In this document: one piece after another, positions 1 to 6,207 of the stretch
Layout: the number at the start of each line of letters is the position of its first letter
Numbering within the stretch: the first letter of the stretch is position 1
Translations under genes and position numbers: made by a program
From: an uncultured Collinsella sp.
GTDB lineage: Bacteria > Actinomycetota > Coriobacteriia > Coriobacteriales > Coriobacteriaceae
Direction of reading: 5' to 3'
Length of the DNA: 6,833 bases
NCBI GenBank assembly: GCA_958370325.1
Contig: CATXJW010000066.1
Span: 1 to 6,833 of the forward strand
The notes under the pieces: model-generated
Told to the model about the DNA's origin: nothing
The model's input: only the letters and a program-made list of their open reading frames with translations
The model's database searches: none

Positions 1-25
1 CGGAGAGCACTTAATGTGCTCTCCG
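1..25 (-). terminator. Hairpin, probable terminator of the minus-strand unit
   Basis: A perfect 10-bp inverted repeat, CGGAGAGCAC at 1-10 and GTGCTCTCCG at 16-25, encloses a 5-base loop (TTAAT). It lies 75 bases downstream of the stop codon of the PFL-family gene, where an intrinsic terminator would be expected. The T-run that should follow on the minus strand would lie left of base 1, outside the window, so the terminator call is inferred from stem strength and position. The stem may extend beyond the edge, and it could also serve a convergent gene to the left. Confidence 0.6.
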
Positions 26-99
26 TGCGAGTCAGGACTGTCCGAGCAGGCGACCTTATATATTTGCCCTCCCCGGGGCTCCTCGCCAATCCCCCTCAG

Positions 100-1464
100 C
101 TAGTTCTTGAGCGAGTTCAGCGGCGCCGGGAAGCGTCCGCCACGGTGGGCAAGCACGGTGCCGGCGTTGGGGTTCACCGGCATGATGGGCGCACGGCCGA
201 ACAGGCCGCCGTACTCGACGCAGTCGCCCACGCCCTTGCCGATGGCGGGAATCACGCGCACGGCCGTGGTCTTATTGTTGATGACGCCGATGGCCATCTC
301 GTCGGCGATAATGCCGGCGATGGTCTCGACCGGGGTGTCGCCGGGGATGGCGATCATGTCCAGGCCAACGGAGCACACGCAGGTCATGGCCTCGAGCTTC
401 TCGAGCGAAAGTGCACCGGCCTCGACGGCGGCGATCATGCCGGCGTCCTCGGACACGGGGATAAAGGCACCCGAGAGACCGCCCACGCTGGAGCTGGCCA
501 TGACGCCGCCCTTCTTGACGGCATCGTTGAGCATGGCGAGCGCGCAGGTCGTGCCGGGACCACCGCAGGTGCCCACGCCGATGATCTCGAGGATGCGCGC
601 GACGGAGTCGCCGATGGCGGGCGTGGGAGCCAGCGACAGGTCGACAATGCCCTTCTCGACACCCAGGCGATGGGCGGCCTCGCGGCTCATGAGCTCGCCG
701 GCACGGGTGATCTTAAAGGCGGTCTGCTTAATCTTCTCGGCGACTTCCATCATCGATGCGGAATCGGGCAGCGTCTCCAGGGCTGCAGCCATAACGCCGG
801 GACCCGAGACGCCTACGTTGATGACGGCGTCGGCCTCGCCACCGCCGTGGACGGCGCCCGCCATAAACGGGGAGTCCTCGACCATGTTGGCAAAGCAGAC
901 AAACTTGGAAGCGCCGACGGAATCCTCATCTGCCGTAAGCTTGGCGGCATCGATGATGGTCTGAGCCGCCATGAGCACGGCATCCATGTTGATACCGGCG
1001 CGCAGGCTGGCGACGTTGACGCTGGAGCAGACGCGGCTGGTGGTAGCGAGCGCCTGGGGGATGGACTGGATGACGCGGCGGTCGGCATCGCCGATGCCCT
1101 TCTGAACGAGCGCGGAGAAGCCGCCCAGGTAGTCGATGCCGAGCGTCTCGGCCGCACGGTCGAGGGCATGCGCGATGGGGGTGAGGTCCTCATCCTTGCA
1201 GCATGCGGCGATCTGCGCCACCGGGGTGACGGAAACGCGCTTGTTGACGATGGGGATACCGTACTCGCGCTCGAGGTTCTCGGCGGTCTCGACCAGATGC
1301 TCAGCTGTGTGCGTCACGTGGTCGTAGATCTTCGTGCACATGCGGTCGAGGTTCTCGTCACCGCAACCCATGAGCGAAATGCCCATGGTGATGGTCCTGA
1401 TGTCGAGGTTCTGCTCCTCAACCATGCCGCGGGTTTCCGCGATTTCTGCGGGCGTGATCGCCAT
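100..1464 (-). CDS. PFL family protein (UPF0210/DUF711)
   Basis: A 454-residue protein of the UPF0210 (DUF711, 'PFL family') group, whose members are about 450 residues long, have a pyruvate-formate-lyase-like fold and have no established reaction. Recognisable conserved blocks are NLDIRTITMGISL (19-31), NKRVSVTP (74-81), GVSGPGV (218-224), SLAPTPAIGDSVARILE (277-293), GGPGTTCALAMLNDAVKKGG (301-320), PGDTP (374-378), NNKTTAVRVIP (396-406) and a C-terminal PNAGTVLAHRGGRFPAP block (432-448). No signal peptide or membrane segment is visible, so it is probably cytosolic. The start at 1464 is chosen over an in-frame ATG 19 codons upstream because it has AGGAG seven bases before it and matches the usual family N-terminus. 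Family members usually sit next to a small ACT-domain gene; here the upstream neighbour is metH and no ACT gene is seen. Family assignment is firm; function is unknown. Confidence 0.93.
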   Translation of the reverse strand: MAITPAEIAETRGMVEEQNLDIRTITMGISLMGCGDENLDRMCTKIYDHVTHTAEHLVETAENLEREYGIPIVNKRVSVTPVAQIAACCKDEDLTPIAHALDRAAETLGIDYLGGFSALVQKGIGDADRRVIQSIPQALATTSRVCSSVNVASLRAGINMDAVLMAAQTIIDAAKLTADEDSVGASKFVCFANMVEDSPFMAGAVHGGGEADAVINVGVSGPGVMAAALETLPDSASMMEVAEKIKQTAFKITRAGELMSREAAHRLGVEKGIVDLSLAPTPAIGDSVARILEIIGVGTCGGPGTTCALAMLNDAVKKGGVMASSSVGGLSGAFIPVSEDAGMIAAVEAGALSLEKLEAMTCVCSVGLDMIAIPGDTPVETIAGIIADEMAIGVINNKTTAVRVIPAIGKGVGDCVEYGGLFGRAPIMPVNPNAGTVLAHRGGRFPAPLNSLKN

Positions 1465-1499
1465 CCTTGCGCTCCTATCTGCCAAAACGAGCATAGTCT

Positions 1500-1528
1500 T
1501 ATCTATTCTAACGTGCCGCACGTGCCAA
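1500..1528 (-). promoter_or_regulatory. Possible promoter for the PFL-family gene
   Basis: Reading the minus strand, TTGGCA (1528-1523) is followed after 17 bases by TAGATA (1505-1500), a reasonable sigma-70-type pair. Transcription would begin near 1493 and give a leader of about 30 bases before the ATG at 1464. The -35 element lies inside the hairpin loop at 1511-1546. This would let the gene be transcribed independently of the met genes. It is a consensus match only; read-through from metH is equally possible. Confidence 0.35.
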
Positions 1529-1546
1529 GTGGCGCATGCGGCACGT
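1511..1546. terminator. Hairpin between metH and the PFL-family gene
   Basis: A perfect 10-bp inverted repeat, ACGTGCCGCA at 1511-1520 and TGCGGCACGT at 1537-1546, has a 16-base loop. It begins 27 bases past the metH stop on the minus strand, fitting a metH terminator or attenuator. The minus-strand side continues TTAGAATAG, not a proper U-tract, while the plus-strand side has only four Ts (1546-1549). Termination is therefore likely weak or partial. The same bases hold the candidate -35 of the next gene. Confidence 0.45.
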
Positions 1547-1572
1547 TTTGGTGCGGGGTTGTTTCCGTTGTG

Positions 1573-4131
1573 TTACCGGCCAAAGACCTCTTCGGCGATG
1601 CGGGCGCTTTCGGCGGCGTCCTTGGCGTAGTAGTCCGCGCCGATCTGCTTGGCGTATTCGGGGGTGAGCACGGCGCCGCCTACGATGATCTTGACGTCTG
1701 GAACCTCGGCATGGAGCAACTTGATGGTCTCTTCCATGGCGACGACGGTGGTAGTCATAAGCGCCGAGAGGCCGACGAGCTTGATGTCACGCTCTCGTAC
1801 GGTCTTGAGCACCTCTTGTGGGTCGACGTCGCGGCCTAGGTCAAAGACGATGTAGCCGTAGTTGTCGAGCAGCATTTTGACGATGTTCTTGCCAATATCG
1901 TGGATGTCGCCCTTGACAGTGGCAACGCAGATCTTGCCCTTGTCGGCAATCTCGCCGGCGGGCATCAGGCGCTTGATGGTGTCGAAGCCCACGCGTGCGG
2001 CTTCGGCCGAGGCCATAAGCTGCGGCAAGAAGAACTTGCCCTGGTCAAAGAGGACTCCGACCTCGTCGAGGGCGGGGATAAAGTGATTGTTGATGAGGTC
2101 CATGGCGTCGTGATCTGCCAGCAGACGCTCGGTCTCGGCCGCGATCTCGCCCTTGCGGCCCGAGACGACCATGCGACGAATCGGGTCGTCGTTGCCGTCG
2201 GTGCCGGTGGTGCCGGCGGCGGGCACAGCGTCGGTCGGTACTGCCTGAGCCGCCGCCGGGTTCGCGGCGATCTTGTACGGATCGGTCCAGCCGGCGTAGC
2301 GCTCGATGTATCCGGTCGAGCCCTCGTCCTCAACGCTCAAGACGCGATAACTGTAGACGGTATCCATAAAGCGCTTGGAACCTGGGTTCATGATGGGGGC
2401 ATCGAGACCTGCGCCAAAAGCGGAAGCCAAAAAGACCGAGCCCAGCAGCGGGCGGGCAGGCAGGCCAAAGCTGATGTTCGACACGCCGAGCGCGCATTTG
2501 ACGCCCAGGCGCTCCTTGCACAGGGACATGGCGCGCAGGATCTGCTCGGCCTGGCGTTGATTGGTCGAGGCGGTCATGACCAGACAGTCGATGAGGATGC
2601 GGTCCGGGCCGATGCCGTAGCGGGCGGCCTCGGTCACGATGCGCTCGGCGATGGCGAAGCGAGCCTCGGCGGTATCGGGGATGCCGCCTTCGTCGAGCGT
2701 GAGGCCGACGACGTTGGTGCCGTAGTGGGCGACCAGCGGAAAGATCTCATCCATAATCTGCTGTTTGCCGTTAACCGAGTTGATGATGGGCTTGCCGGCG
2801 TATCGGCGCACGGCGGCCTCGACGGCAGCGGGGTCGGTGGAGTCGATCTGCAGCGGCAGGAGCGTGGAGCCTTGGAGCTGTTCGGTTGCCTGCTGGATGA
2901 TCTTGACCTCGTCGATCTCGGGCAGGCCCACGTTGACGTCCAGGATGTCGGCGCCCTGTTCCTGCTGGCTGATGCCCTGGCTTACGACGTAGTCCAGGTC
3001 GCCGTCGCGTAGGGCCTGCTGCAGGCGCTTTTTGCCGGTGGGGTTGATGCGCTCGCCGATGACAGCGATCTTGTGGCCGTCGCAGGGAAGGTCCACGACC
3101 GTTTGGGCGCTCGTGACCGACATGCTGGGCTTGCGGTGGCGCGGGCTGGACGTGTGGTTGTCGATAAGCGTGCGCAAGGCCGCCATGTGCGCCGGCGTGG
3201 TGCCGCAGCAACCGCCCACGACGCTCACGCCGTCGGCGATCATGCCGGCGACGGCCTTGGCGTATTCGGGAGCCTGGATATCAAAGACGGTGTTGCCGTC
3301 GTCGTCCACGCGGGGCAGTCCTGCGTTGGCCTGCACCATGATGGGCTTGTCGGTAACGGTGAGCATGCGTGCGGCGAGCCCTCGGAGCTCGGCCGGTCCC
3401 TGGCTGCAGTTGATGCCCAGAACGTCGGCGCCGATAGCGTCGAGCGTGATGGCGGCGACCTCGGGGCTCGTTCCCAGGAAGGTACGGCCGTCTTCCTCGA
3501 AGGTCATGGTGGCAAAGACGGGCAGGTCGGAGTTCTCGCGGCAGGCGAGGACGGCTGCCTTGATCTCGGCCAGGTCGGTCATAGTCTCGATAATAAAGAG
3601 GTCCACGCCCGCATCGACGCCGGCACGCACTTCCTCGGCAAAGAGGTCATAAGCCTCGTCGAAGCTGAGGGTACCCAAAGGGCGAAGCAACGCGCCGATG
3701 GGACCGATGTCACCGGCGACGTAGCGGGCGCCGGCAGCGCGGGCACAGGCGACGGCCGCGGCAAAGACATCTGCCACGGTGGCGGCACCGTCGAGCTTGT
3801 GGGCGTTGGCGCCAAAGGTGTTGGCGGTGATCACGTCGCAGCCGGCCTCGACGTATTGGCGCTGAATATCGGTAATGACCTGGGGCTCCTCAAAGTTGAG
3901 CAGCTCGGGCAGAGCGCCGGCCTTCATGCCGGCCGCCTGCAGCATGGTGCCCATGCCGCCGTCGAACAGCAGGTGTCCCGTGCCCTCGATGGCGGCGCGC
4001 AGGCGATCGTCCTTAATGCGAAGGTCGTCGATCGTGCGCGTCTTGTATGCAGCGCCATTACGACGGGCAGCATCAACGGGCGCCGCCAGTGCGGCGCCGT
4101 CCAGATCGTGAGTGATAAGCGGAGTAAACAT
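1573..4131 (-). CDS. metH: Cobalamin-dependent methionine synthase, lacking the activation domain
   Basis: Transfers the methyl group of 5-methyl-tetrahydrofolate through cobalamin to homocysteine, giving methionine and tetrahydrofolate in the cytosol. The 852 residues contain three functional modules. The homocysteine methyltransferase barrel (about 48-325) has its zinc ligands in GINCSQGP (Cys242) and GGCCGTTP (Cys308, Cys309). The pterin-binding barrel (about 353-610) begins with GERINPTGKKRL (359-370). The cobalamin module (cap about 650-730, Rossmann part about 733-852) has the signature GDIHDIG (741-747, axial ligand His744), Ser789 and GG (818-819). An Ala/Pro/Thr-rich linker (about 621-648) joins pterin and cap regions. 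The chain ends after the cobalamin domain, whereas full-length MetH (about 1,227 residues in E. coli) adds a reactivation domain; here the gene upstream supplies it. The start is supported by AGGAG seven bases before the ATG, overlapping the upstream stop. About 45 residues precede the usual barrel start, which is a little long. Confidence 0.96.
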   Translation of the reverse strand: MFTPLITHDLDGAALAAPVDAARRNGAAYKTRTIDDLRIKDDRLRAAIEGTGHLLFDGGMGTMLQAAGMKAGALPELLNFEEPQVITDIQRQYVEAGCDVITANTFGANAHKLDGAATVADVFAAAVACARAAGARYVAGDIGPIGALLRPLGTLSFDEAYDLFAEEVRAGVDAGVDLFIIETMTDLAEIKAAVLACRENSDLPVFATMTFEEDGRTFLGTSPEVAAITLDAIGADVLGINCSQGPAELRGLAARMLTVTDKPIMVQANAGLPRVDDDGNTVFDIQAPEYAKAVAGMIADGVSVVGGCCGTTPAHMAALRTLIDNHTSSPRHRKPSMSVTSAQTVVDLPCDGHKIAVIGERINPTGKKRLQQALRDGDLDYVVSQGISQQEQGADILDVNVGLPEIDEVKIIQQATEQLQGSTLLPLQIDSTDPAAVEAAVRRYAGKPIINSVNGKQQIMDEIFPLVAHYGTNVVGLTLDEGGIPDTAEARFAIAERIVTEAARYGIGPDRILIDCLVMTASTNQRQAEQILRAMSLCKERLGVKCALGVSNISFGLPARPLLGSVFLASAFGAGLDAPIMNPGSKRFMDTVYSYRVLSVEDEGSTGYIERYAGWTDPYKIAANPAAAQAVPTDAVPAAGTTGTDGNDDPIRRMVVSGRKGEIAAETERLLADHDAMDLINNHFIPALDEVGVLFDQGKFFLPQLMASAEAARVGFDTIKRLMPAGEIADKGKICVATVKGDIHDIGKNIVKMLLDNYGYIVFDLGRDVDPQEVLKTVRERDIKLVGLSALMTTTVVAMEETIKLLHAEVPDVKIIVGGAVLTPEYAKQIGADYYAKDAAESARIAEEVFGR

Positions 4132-4138
4132 CAATGAG

Positions 4139-4143
4139 CTCCT
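4139..4143 (-). promoter_or_regulatory. metH Shine-Dalgarno overlapping the upstream stop codon
   Basis: On the minus strand AGGAG (4143-4139) lies seven bases before the metH ATG, and the TAG stop of the activation gene (4144-4142) shares its bases. A ribosome finishing the upstream gene thus sits on the metH binding site. This suggests translational coupling, which would help keep the two proteins in proportion. It also fixes the metH start and rules out the longer in-frame reading that begins at 4251. Confidence 0.7.
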
Positions 4144-4930
4144 AATGGCTGGAATAGCAGGTGGTGTGGGCGGCGCGGAAGCGGCAGTGCTCGCGCATGC
4201 GGCAGATATTGCAGGTGGGGCGGCTCTGGGCGTCGTGGACCTCGCCGTCAAACAGACCGATCACCGCGGTCACGCTCTTGGTGGGCATGAGCAGGCTGGT
4301 GGGTGTGACGGTAAGCCCGATGAGCCGCGTGGCGTTGAGTGCAGCCACGATTGAGCGCTGGGCCGTAAGCGGGCAGTCGCCGTAGCCGGGGCTAAAGCGC
4401 CAGTTACCGGCGAGTCCGTGTGCCGCGGCCGCAGCCTTGACTTGCTGGTCCATCTGCTCGACAGCGGCTTCTACATAGGCAGAGCATGCGGCGTCGAGCA
4501 CGGCTCCCTCCAGGGGCTGCTGGGCTCCCGTGGTGCGCAGGCGACGCTCGGCGTCCATGCCGAGGGTGCATGCCATGAGCGCGGCAAAGTGGGCGTCTTT
4601 GAGATGGCGATAGATATCGCGACCACGCAGTTCAACGTTGGTGCCAACCAGACGGATACTGGGCTCTCCCTGCTCGTCCACGCCCGTGGCATCGACGGCA
4701 AACACGCGGCGCACGCCACGGGGCTCAATGTCCAGTTCCAGGCGCTCAACGACAAGCTCAATACGCTGCGACAGCTCGGGTTCAATCTGCTGGCCGCCGT
4801 AGCCCAGGTAGCGCAACATCTCGGCACGATCGACGCGGGGATGGTGGGCGGTATCGATACGATAGAGCGCCGGCGACGCAAGGTCGGCCGGCACTTCGAC
4901 AGCGGTTGTATCGATGTGCGGTTTTTCCAT
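4142..4930 (-). CDS. Standalone methionine synthase activation-domain protein
   Basis: A 262-residue protein matching the vitamin B12-dependent methionine synthase activation domain, separate from MetH. In long MetH enzymes this domain binds S-adenosylmethionine and remethylates cobalamin that has been oxidised to the inactive cob(II)alamin state, using an electron from flavodoxin or a similar donor. The key motif is RFSPGYGDCP (178-187), matching the R-x-x-x-G-Y SAM-binding motif, followed by LIGLTVTPTSLLMPTKSVTA (203-222). The C-terminus has a cysteine cluster, Cys240-x2-Cys243-x5-Cys249 and Cys258, which the E. coli domain lacks and which could bind metal; that is inference. The start at 4930 overlaps the metF stop in TAATG, with a GGAG 14-11 bases upstream. 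The longer in-frame reading to 5239 is rejected because it runs through metF out of frame. A metH neighbour plus separate activation gene resembles Thermotoga maritima TM0268/TM0269. Confidence 0.9.
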   Translation of the reverse strand: MEKPHIDTTAVEVPADLASPALYRIDTAHHPRVDRAEMLRYLGYGGQQIEPELSQRIELVVERLELDIEPRGVRRVFAVDATGVDEQGEPSIRLVGTNVELRGRDIYRHLKDAHFAALMACTLGMDAERRLRTTGAQQPLEGAVLDAACSAYVEAAVEQMDQQVKAAAAAHGLAGNWRFSPGYGDCPLTAQRSIVAALNATRLIGLTVTPTSLLMPTKSVTAVIGLFDGEVHDAQSRPTCNICRMREHCRFRAAHTTCYSSH

Positions 4931-5802
4931 TACCCCAGGCGCTCCATAATGGTTGCGGCGATCGCAGGACGATTCATAGTGTACAGGTGAAGGCCGTCGG
5001 CGCCGTGCTCCTTGAGGTCGCAAAGCTGACGGGCGGCATAATCTACACCGGCTGCCTGCAGGCTCTCGGGGTCGTTCTCGTACTTGGCGAGAATCTTGAT
5101 GACGGGGGAGGGTAGCGATGCGCCGCACATAAAGACCATGTGGCTGATCTGCGACTTGCCCATAAACGGCATGATGCCCGCGGTAATGGGCACGGTGATA
5201 CCTGCCTTGTCGGCAAGCTCGCGGAAACGGTAGAAGCACTCGTTGTCAAAGAAGAGCTGCGTCACAAAGAAGCTCGCGCCGGCATCTTGCTTTTGCTTGA
5301 GGTGCTCGACCGAGAGGTTGAGGTCCTCACAGGCAATGTGGCCCTCGGGGTAGGCTGCGGCGCCCACGCAAAAGCCGGCGTCGACGAGCTCGGGGATGAG
5401 GTCACGGGCGTAGGCGTAGTCGGAGGCGGGTTTGTCGTCCTCAGTCGCGCCAGCGGGCAGGTCGCCGCGCAGGGCCAGGATGTTTTCAACGCCGGCTGTG
5501 CGATACTCGTCGATCTTGGCGGCGATATCGGCGTGCGAGCGGCCCACGCAGGTAAGGTGCGCCACGGAGGGCGTATCGAATTCGCTCGTAATCATATGCG
5601 CGATGGGGGCGGTGGTGGCACCGTTACCCGAGCCGCCAGCGGAACAAGTGACCGAGACAAAGCTCGGCGAAAGCTTGCACAGGTTGCCCGCCACTTCGCG
5701 AGCCGTATCGAGGGTAAGCTCACCCTTGGGCGGGAACATCTCAAACGAAACGGGCGTGGTGCCCTGGGATGCTGCCTGCTTAAAAACCTCGTCGACGCGC
5801 AT
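4930..5802 (-). CDS. metF: Methylenetetrahydrofolate reductase
   Basis: Reduces 5,10-methylene-tetrahydrofolate to 5-methyl-tetrahydrofolate with FAD, supplying the methyl donor used by MetH. The 290 residues are the usual bacterial MetF size, a single TIM barrel. Motifs in order are FEMFPPK (20-26, catalytic Glu21, equivalent to E. coli Glu28), VTCSAGGSG (51-59), NILALRGD (107-114, Asp114 near the flavin), AAYPEGH (149-155), QLFFD (182-186, folate-binding glutamine), ITAGIMP (206-212) and a C-terminal GLHLYTMNR (270-278). The start at 5802 has AGAGGAG (5815-5809) six bases upstream; an ATG 22 codons earlier lacks this support and would add a non-conserved leader. It is the first gene of the metF-activation-metH set, and its TAA overlaps the next ATG by one base. 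No MetV-like zinc partner is seen nearby. The electron donor (NADH or other) cannot be told from sequence. Confidence 0.96.
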   Translation of the reverse strand: MRVDEVFKQAASQGTTPVSFEMFPPKGELTLDTAREVAGNLCKLSPSFVSVTCSAGGSGNGATTAPIAHMITSEFDTPSVAHLTCVGRSHADIAAKIDEYRTAGVENILALRGDLPAGATEDDKPASDYAYARDLIPELVDAGFCVGAAAYPEGHIACEDLNLSVEHLKQKQDAGASFFVTQLFFDNECFYRFRELADKAGITVPITAGIMPFMGKSQISHMVFMCGASLPSPVIKILAKYENDPESLQAAGVDYAARQLCDLKEHGADGLHLYTMNRPAIAATIMERLG

Positions 5803-5845
5803 ATCGTGCTCCTCTAGATACGTAATAGTGTGATGTGTTGTAAGG

Positions 5846-5873
5846 ATTCTACAGCACCACTGTGTCACGGTGG
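5846..5873 (-). promoter_or_regulatory. metF -10 candidate with operator-like dyad
   Basis: A compact dyad, CCACTGTG (5857-5864), one central base, CACGGTGG (5866-5873), pairs at seven of eight positions, the eighth being T-G. On the minus strand it is followed by TAGAAT (5851-5846), a good -10 hexamer, which would start transcription near 5840, about 40 bases before the metF ATG. No convincing -35 is seen 16-18 bases upstream, where the dyad lies. The arrangement fits a regulator-controlled promoter for the met genes. The regulator is not identified, and the site matches no methionine operator I can name. Confidence 0.4.
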
Positions 5874-5905
5874 AGTTTCACTCGCTATTTGGGGATACCA
5901 ATCAA

Positions 5906-5927
5906 AGATGCCCTACTATCGGCATTT
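5906..5927. repeat. Short hairpin
   Basis: AGATGCC (5906-5912) pairs with GGCATTT (5921-5927), six standard pairs and one G-T, around an 8-base loop. It lies about 105 bases upstream of metF, between the TTGATTGG copy and the long inverted repeat. On the minus strand three Ts follow, which is too few for a confident terminator. Role unknown. Confidence 0.4.
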
Positions 5928-5935
5928 CCTATAAC

Positions 5936-6023
5936 AGGGCGGTCAATCTAGGATGGGGCTATAAAGACTGGTATCTGATGCGAAATACCAGTTAATAGAG
6001 CCCCATCCCAAATTGACTACCCT
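5936..6023. repeat. 88-base extended inverted repeat
   Basis: All pairings share one centre (between 5979 and 5980). From the outside in, AGGG (5936-5939) pairs with CCCT (6020-6023), GTCAAT (5942-5947) with ATTGAC (6012-6017), GGATGGGGCT (5951-5960) with AGCCCCATCC (5999-6008, perfect), and ACTGGTAT (5967-5974) with ATACCAGT (5985-5992, perfect). Single or double mismatches separate these blocks, leaving a tip of about ten bases. Because the flanking genes diverge, it is not an ordinary terminator for either. Small non-autonomous mobile elements, structured RNAs and processed RNA hairpins are all consistent with it. The flanks TATAAC and TTAAAC are similar but not a clear target-site duplication, and there is no transposase. 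Confidence 0.75.
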
Positions 6024-6072
6024 TAAACCATGGGGAGAGGTCTGCAATTTATACAGTTGATTGGCTGTTGAG

Positions 6073-6087
6073 GGCGGCAACGCCGCC
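6073..6087. repeat. GC-rich hairpin upstream of glnN
   Basis: GGCGGC (6073-6078) and GCCGCC (6082-6087) form a perfect 6-bp stem with a 3-base AAC loop, set between the two plus-strand TTGATTGG copies. No T-run follows, so it is not an intrinsic terminator. It may be part of a regulatory leader or binding region, or chance in GC-rich DNA. Confidence 0.35.
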
Positions 6088-6104
6088 GCGATGCGGTAAC
6101 CTCA

Positions 6105-6143
6105 TTGATTGGTTTCGTGACAGCAACATAACGGTAATGTTGC
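6105..6143 (+). promoter_or_regulatory. Candidate glnN control region: TTGATT box and dyad
   Basis: TTGATT (6105-6110) is followed after 16 bases by CATAAC (6127-6132), a weak sigma-70-like pair. Overlapping it is a 21-base dyad at 6123-6143. Its left arm is GCAACATAAC and its right arm GTAATGTTGC about a central G at 6133, and nine of ten positions pair. The overlap of dyad and possible -10 is what a repressor-controlled promoter looks like. The dyad itself is solid; the promoter is only a guess, and the regulator is unknown. Confidence 0.45.
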
Positions 6144-6188
6144 GGAAACACGACGAGCCTAATCTATGACTCGTTCGTTAGTAATCAA

Positions 6189-6207
6189 CACCGCTTCTCA
6201 CGCGGTG
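6189..6207 (+). promoter_or_regulatory. glnN leader hairpin before the ribosome binding site
   Basis: CACCGC (6189-6194) pairs with GCGGTG (6202-6207) around a 7-base loop. The stem ends nine bases before the Shine-Dalgarno sequence AAGGGAG (6216-6222), so in the mRNA it would sit just upstream without masking the site. It could stabilise the 5' end or act in translational control; no alternative pairing with the binding site is obvious. Confidence 0.35.

Noticed and set aside
16..1839. A 607-codon open frame on the plus strand antisense to the PFL gene and the end of metH
   Set aside because: It is a shadow of codon bias in GC-rich genes: low-complexity His/Gly/Asp/Ala-rich translation, no recognisable domain, and it covers two well-supported genes and the gap between them.
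1900..4137. Two long plus-strand frames (1900-3012 and 3073-4137) antisense to metH
   Set aside because: Both have the same His/Gly/Val-rich shadow composition with no motif, and lie wholly within a strongly conserved gene on the other strand.
4132..4251. Extended metH N-terminus starting at 4251
   Set aside because: The extra 40 residues are Ala/Pro/Ser/Thr-rich, overlap the C-terminus of the activation gene out of frame, and the ATG at 4131 has a clear Shine-Dalgarno sequence.
5936..6023. Complete insertion sequence
   Set aside because: The inverted arms enclose only about ten bases, no transposase is present, and no clear target duplication flanks them; at most it is a miniature element.
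6095..6111. Actinobacterial GlnR-like box at GGTAACC upstream of glnN
   Set aside because: GTAAC fits one half-site, but the second half-site at the required 6-base spacing (GATTG) does not match the GaAAC consensus.
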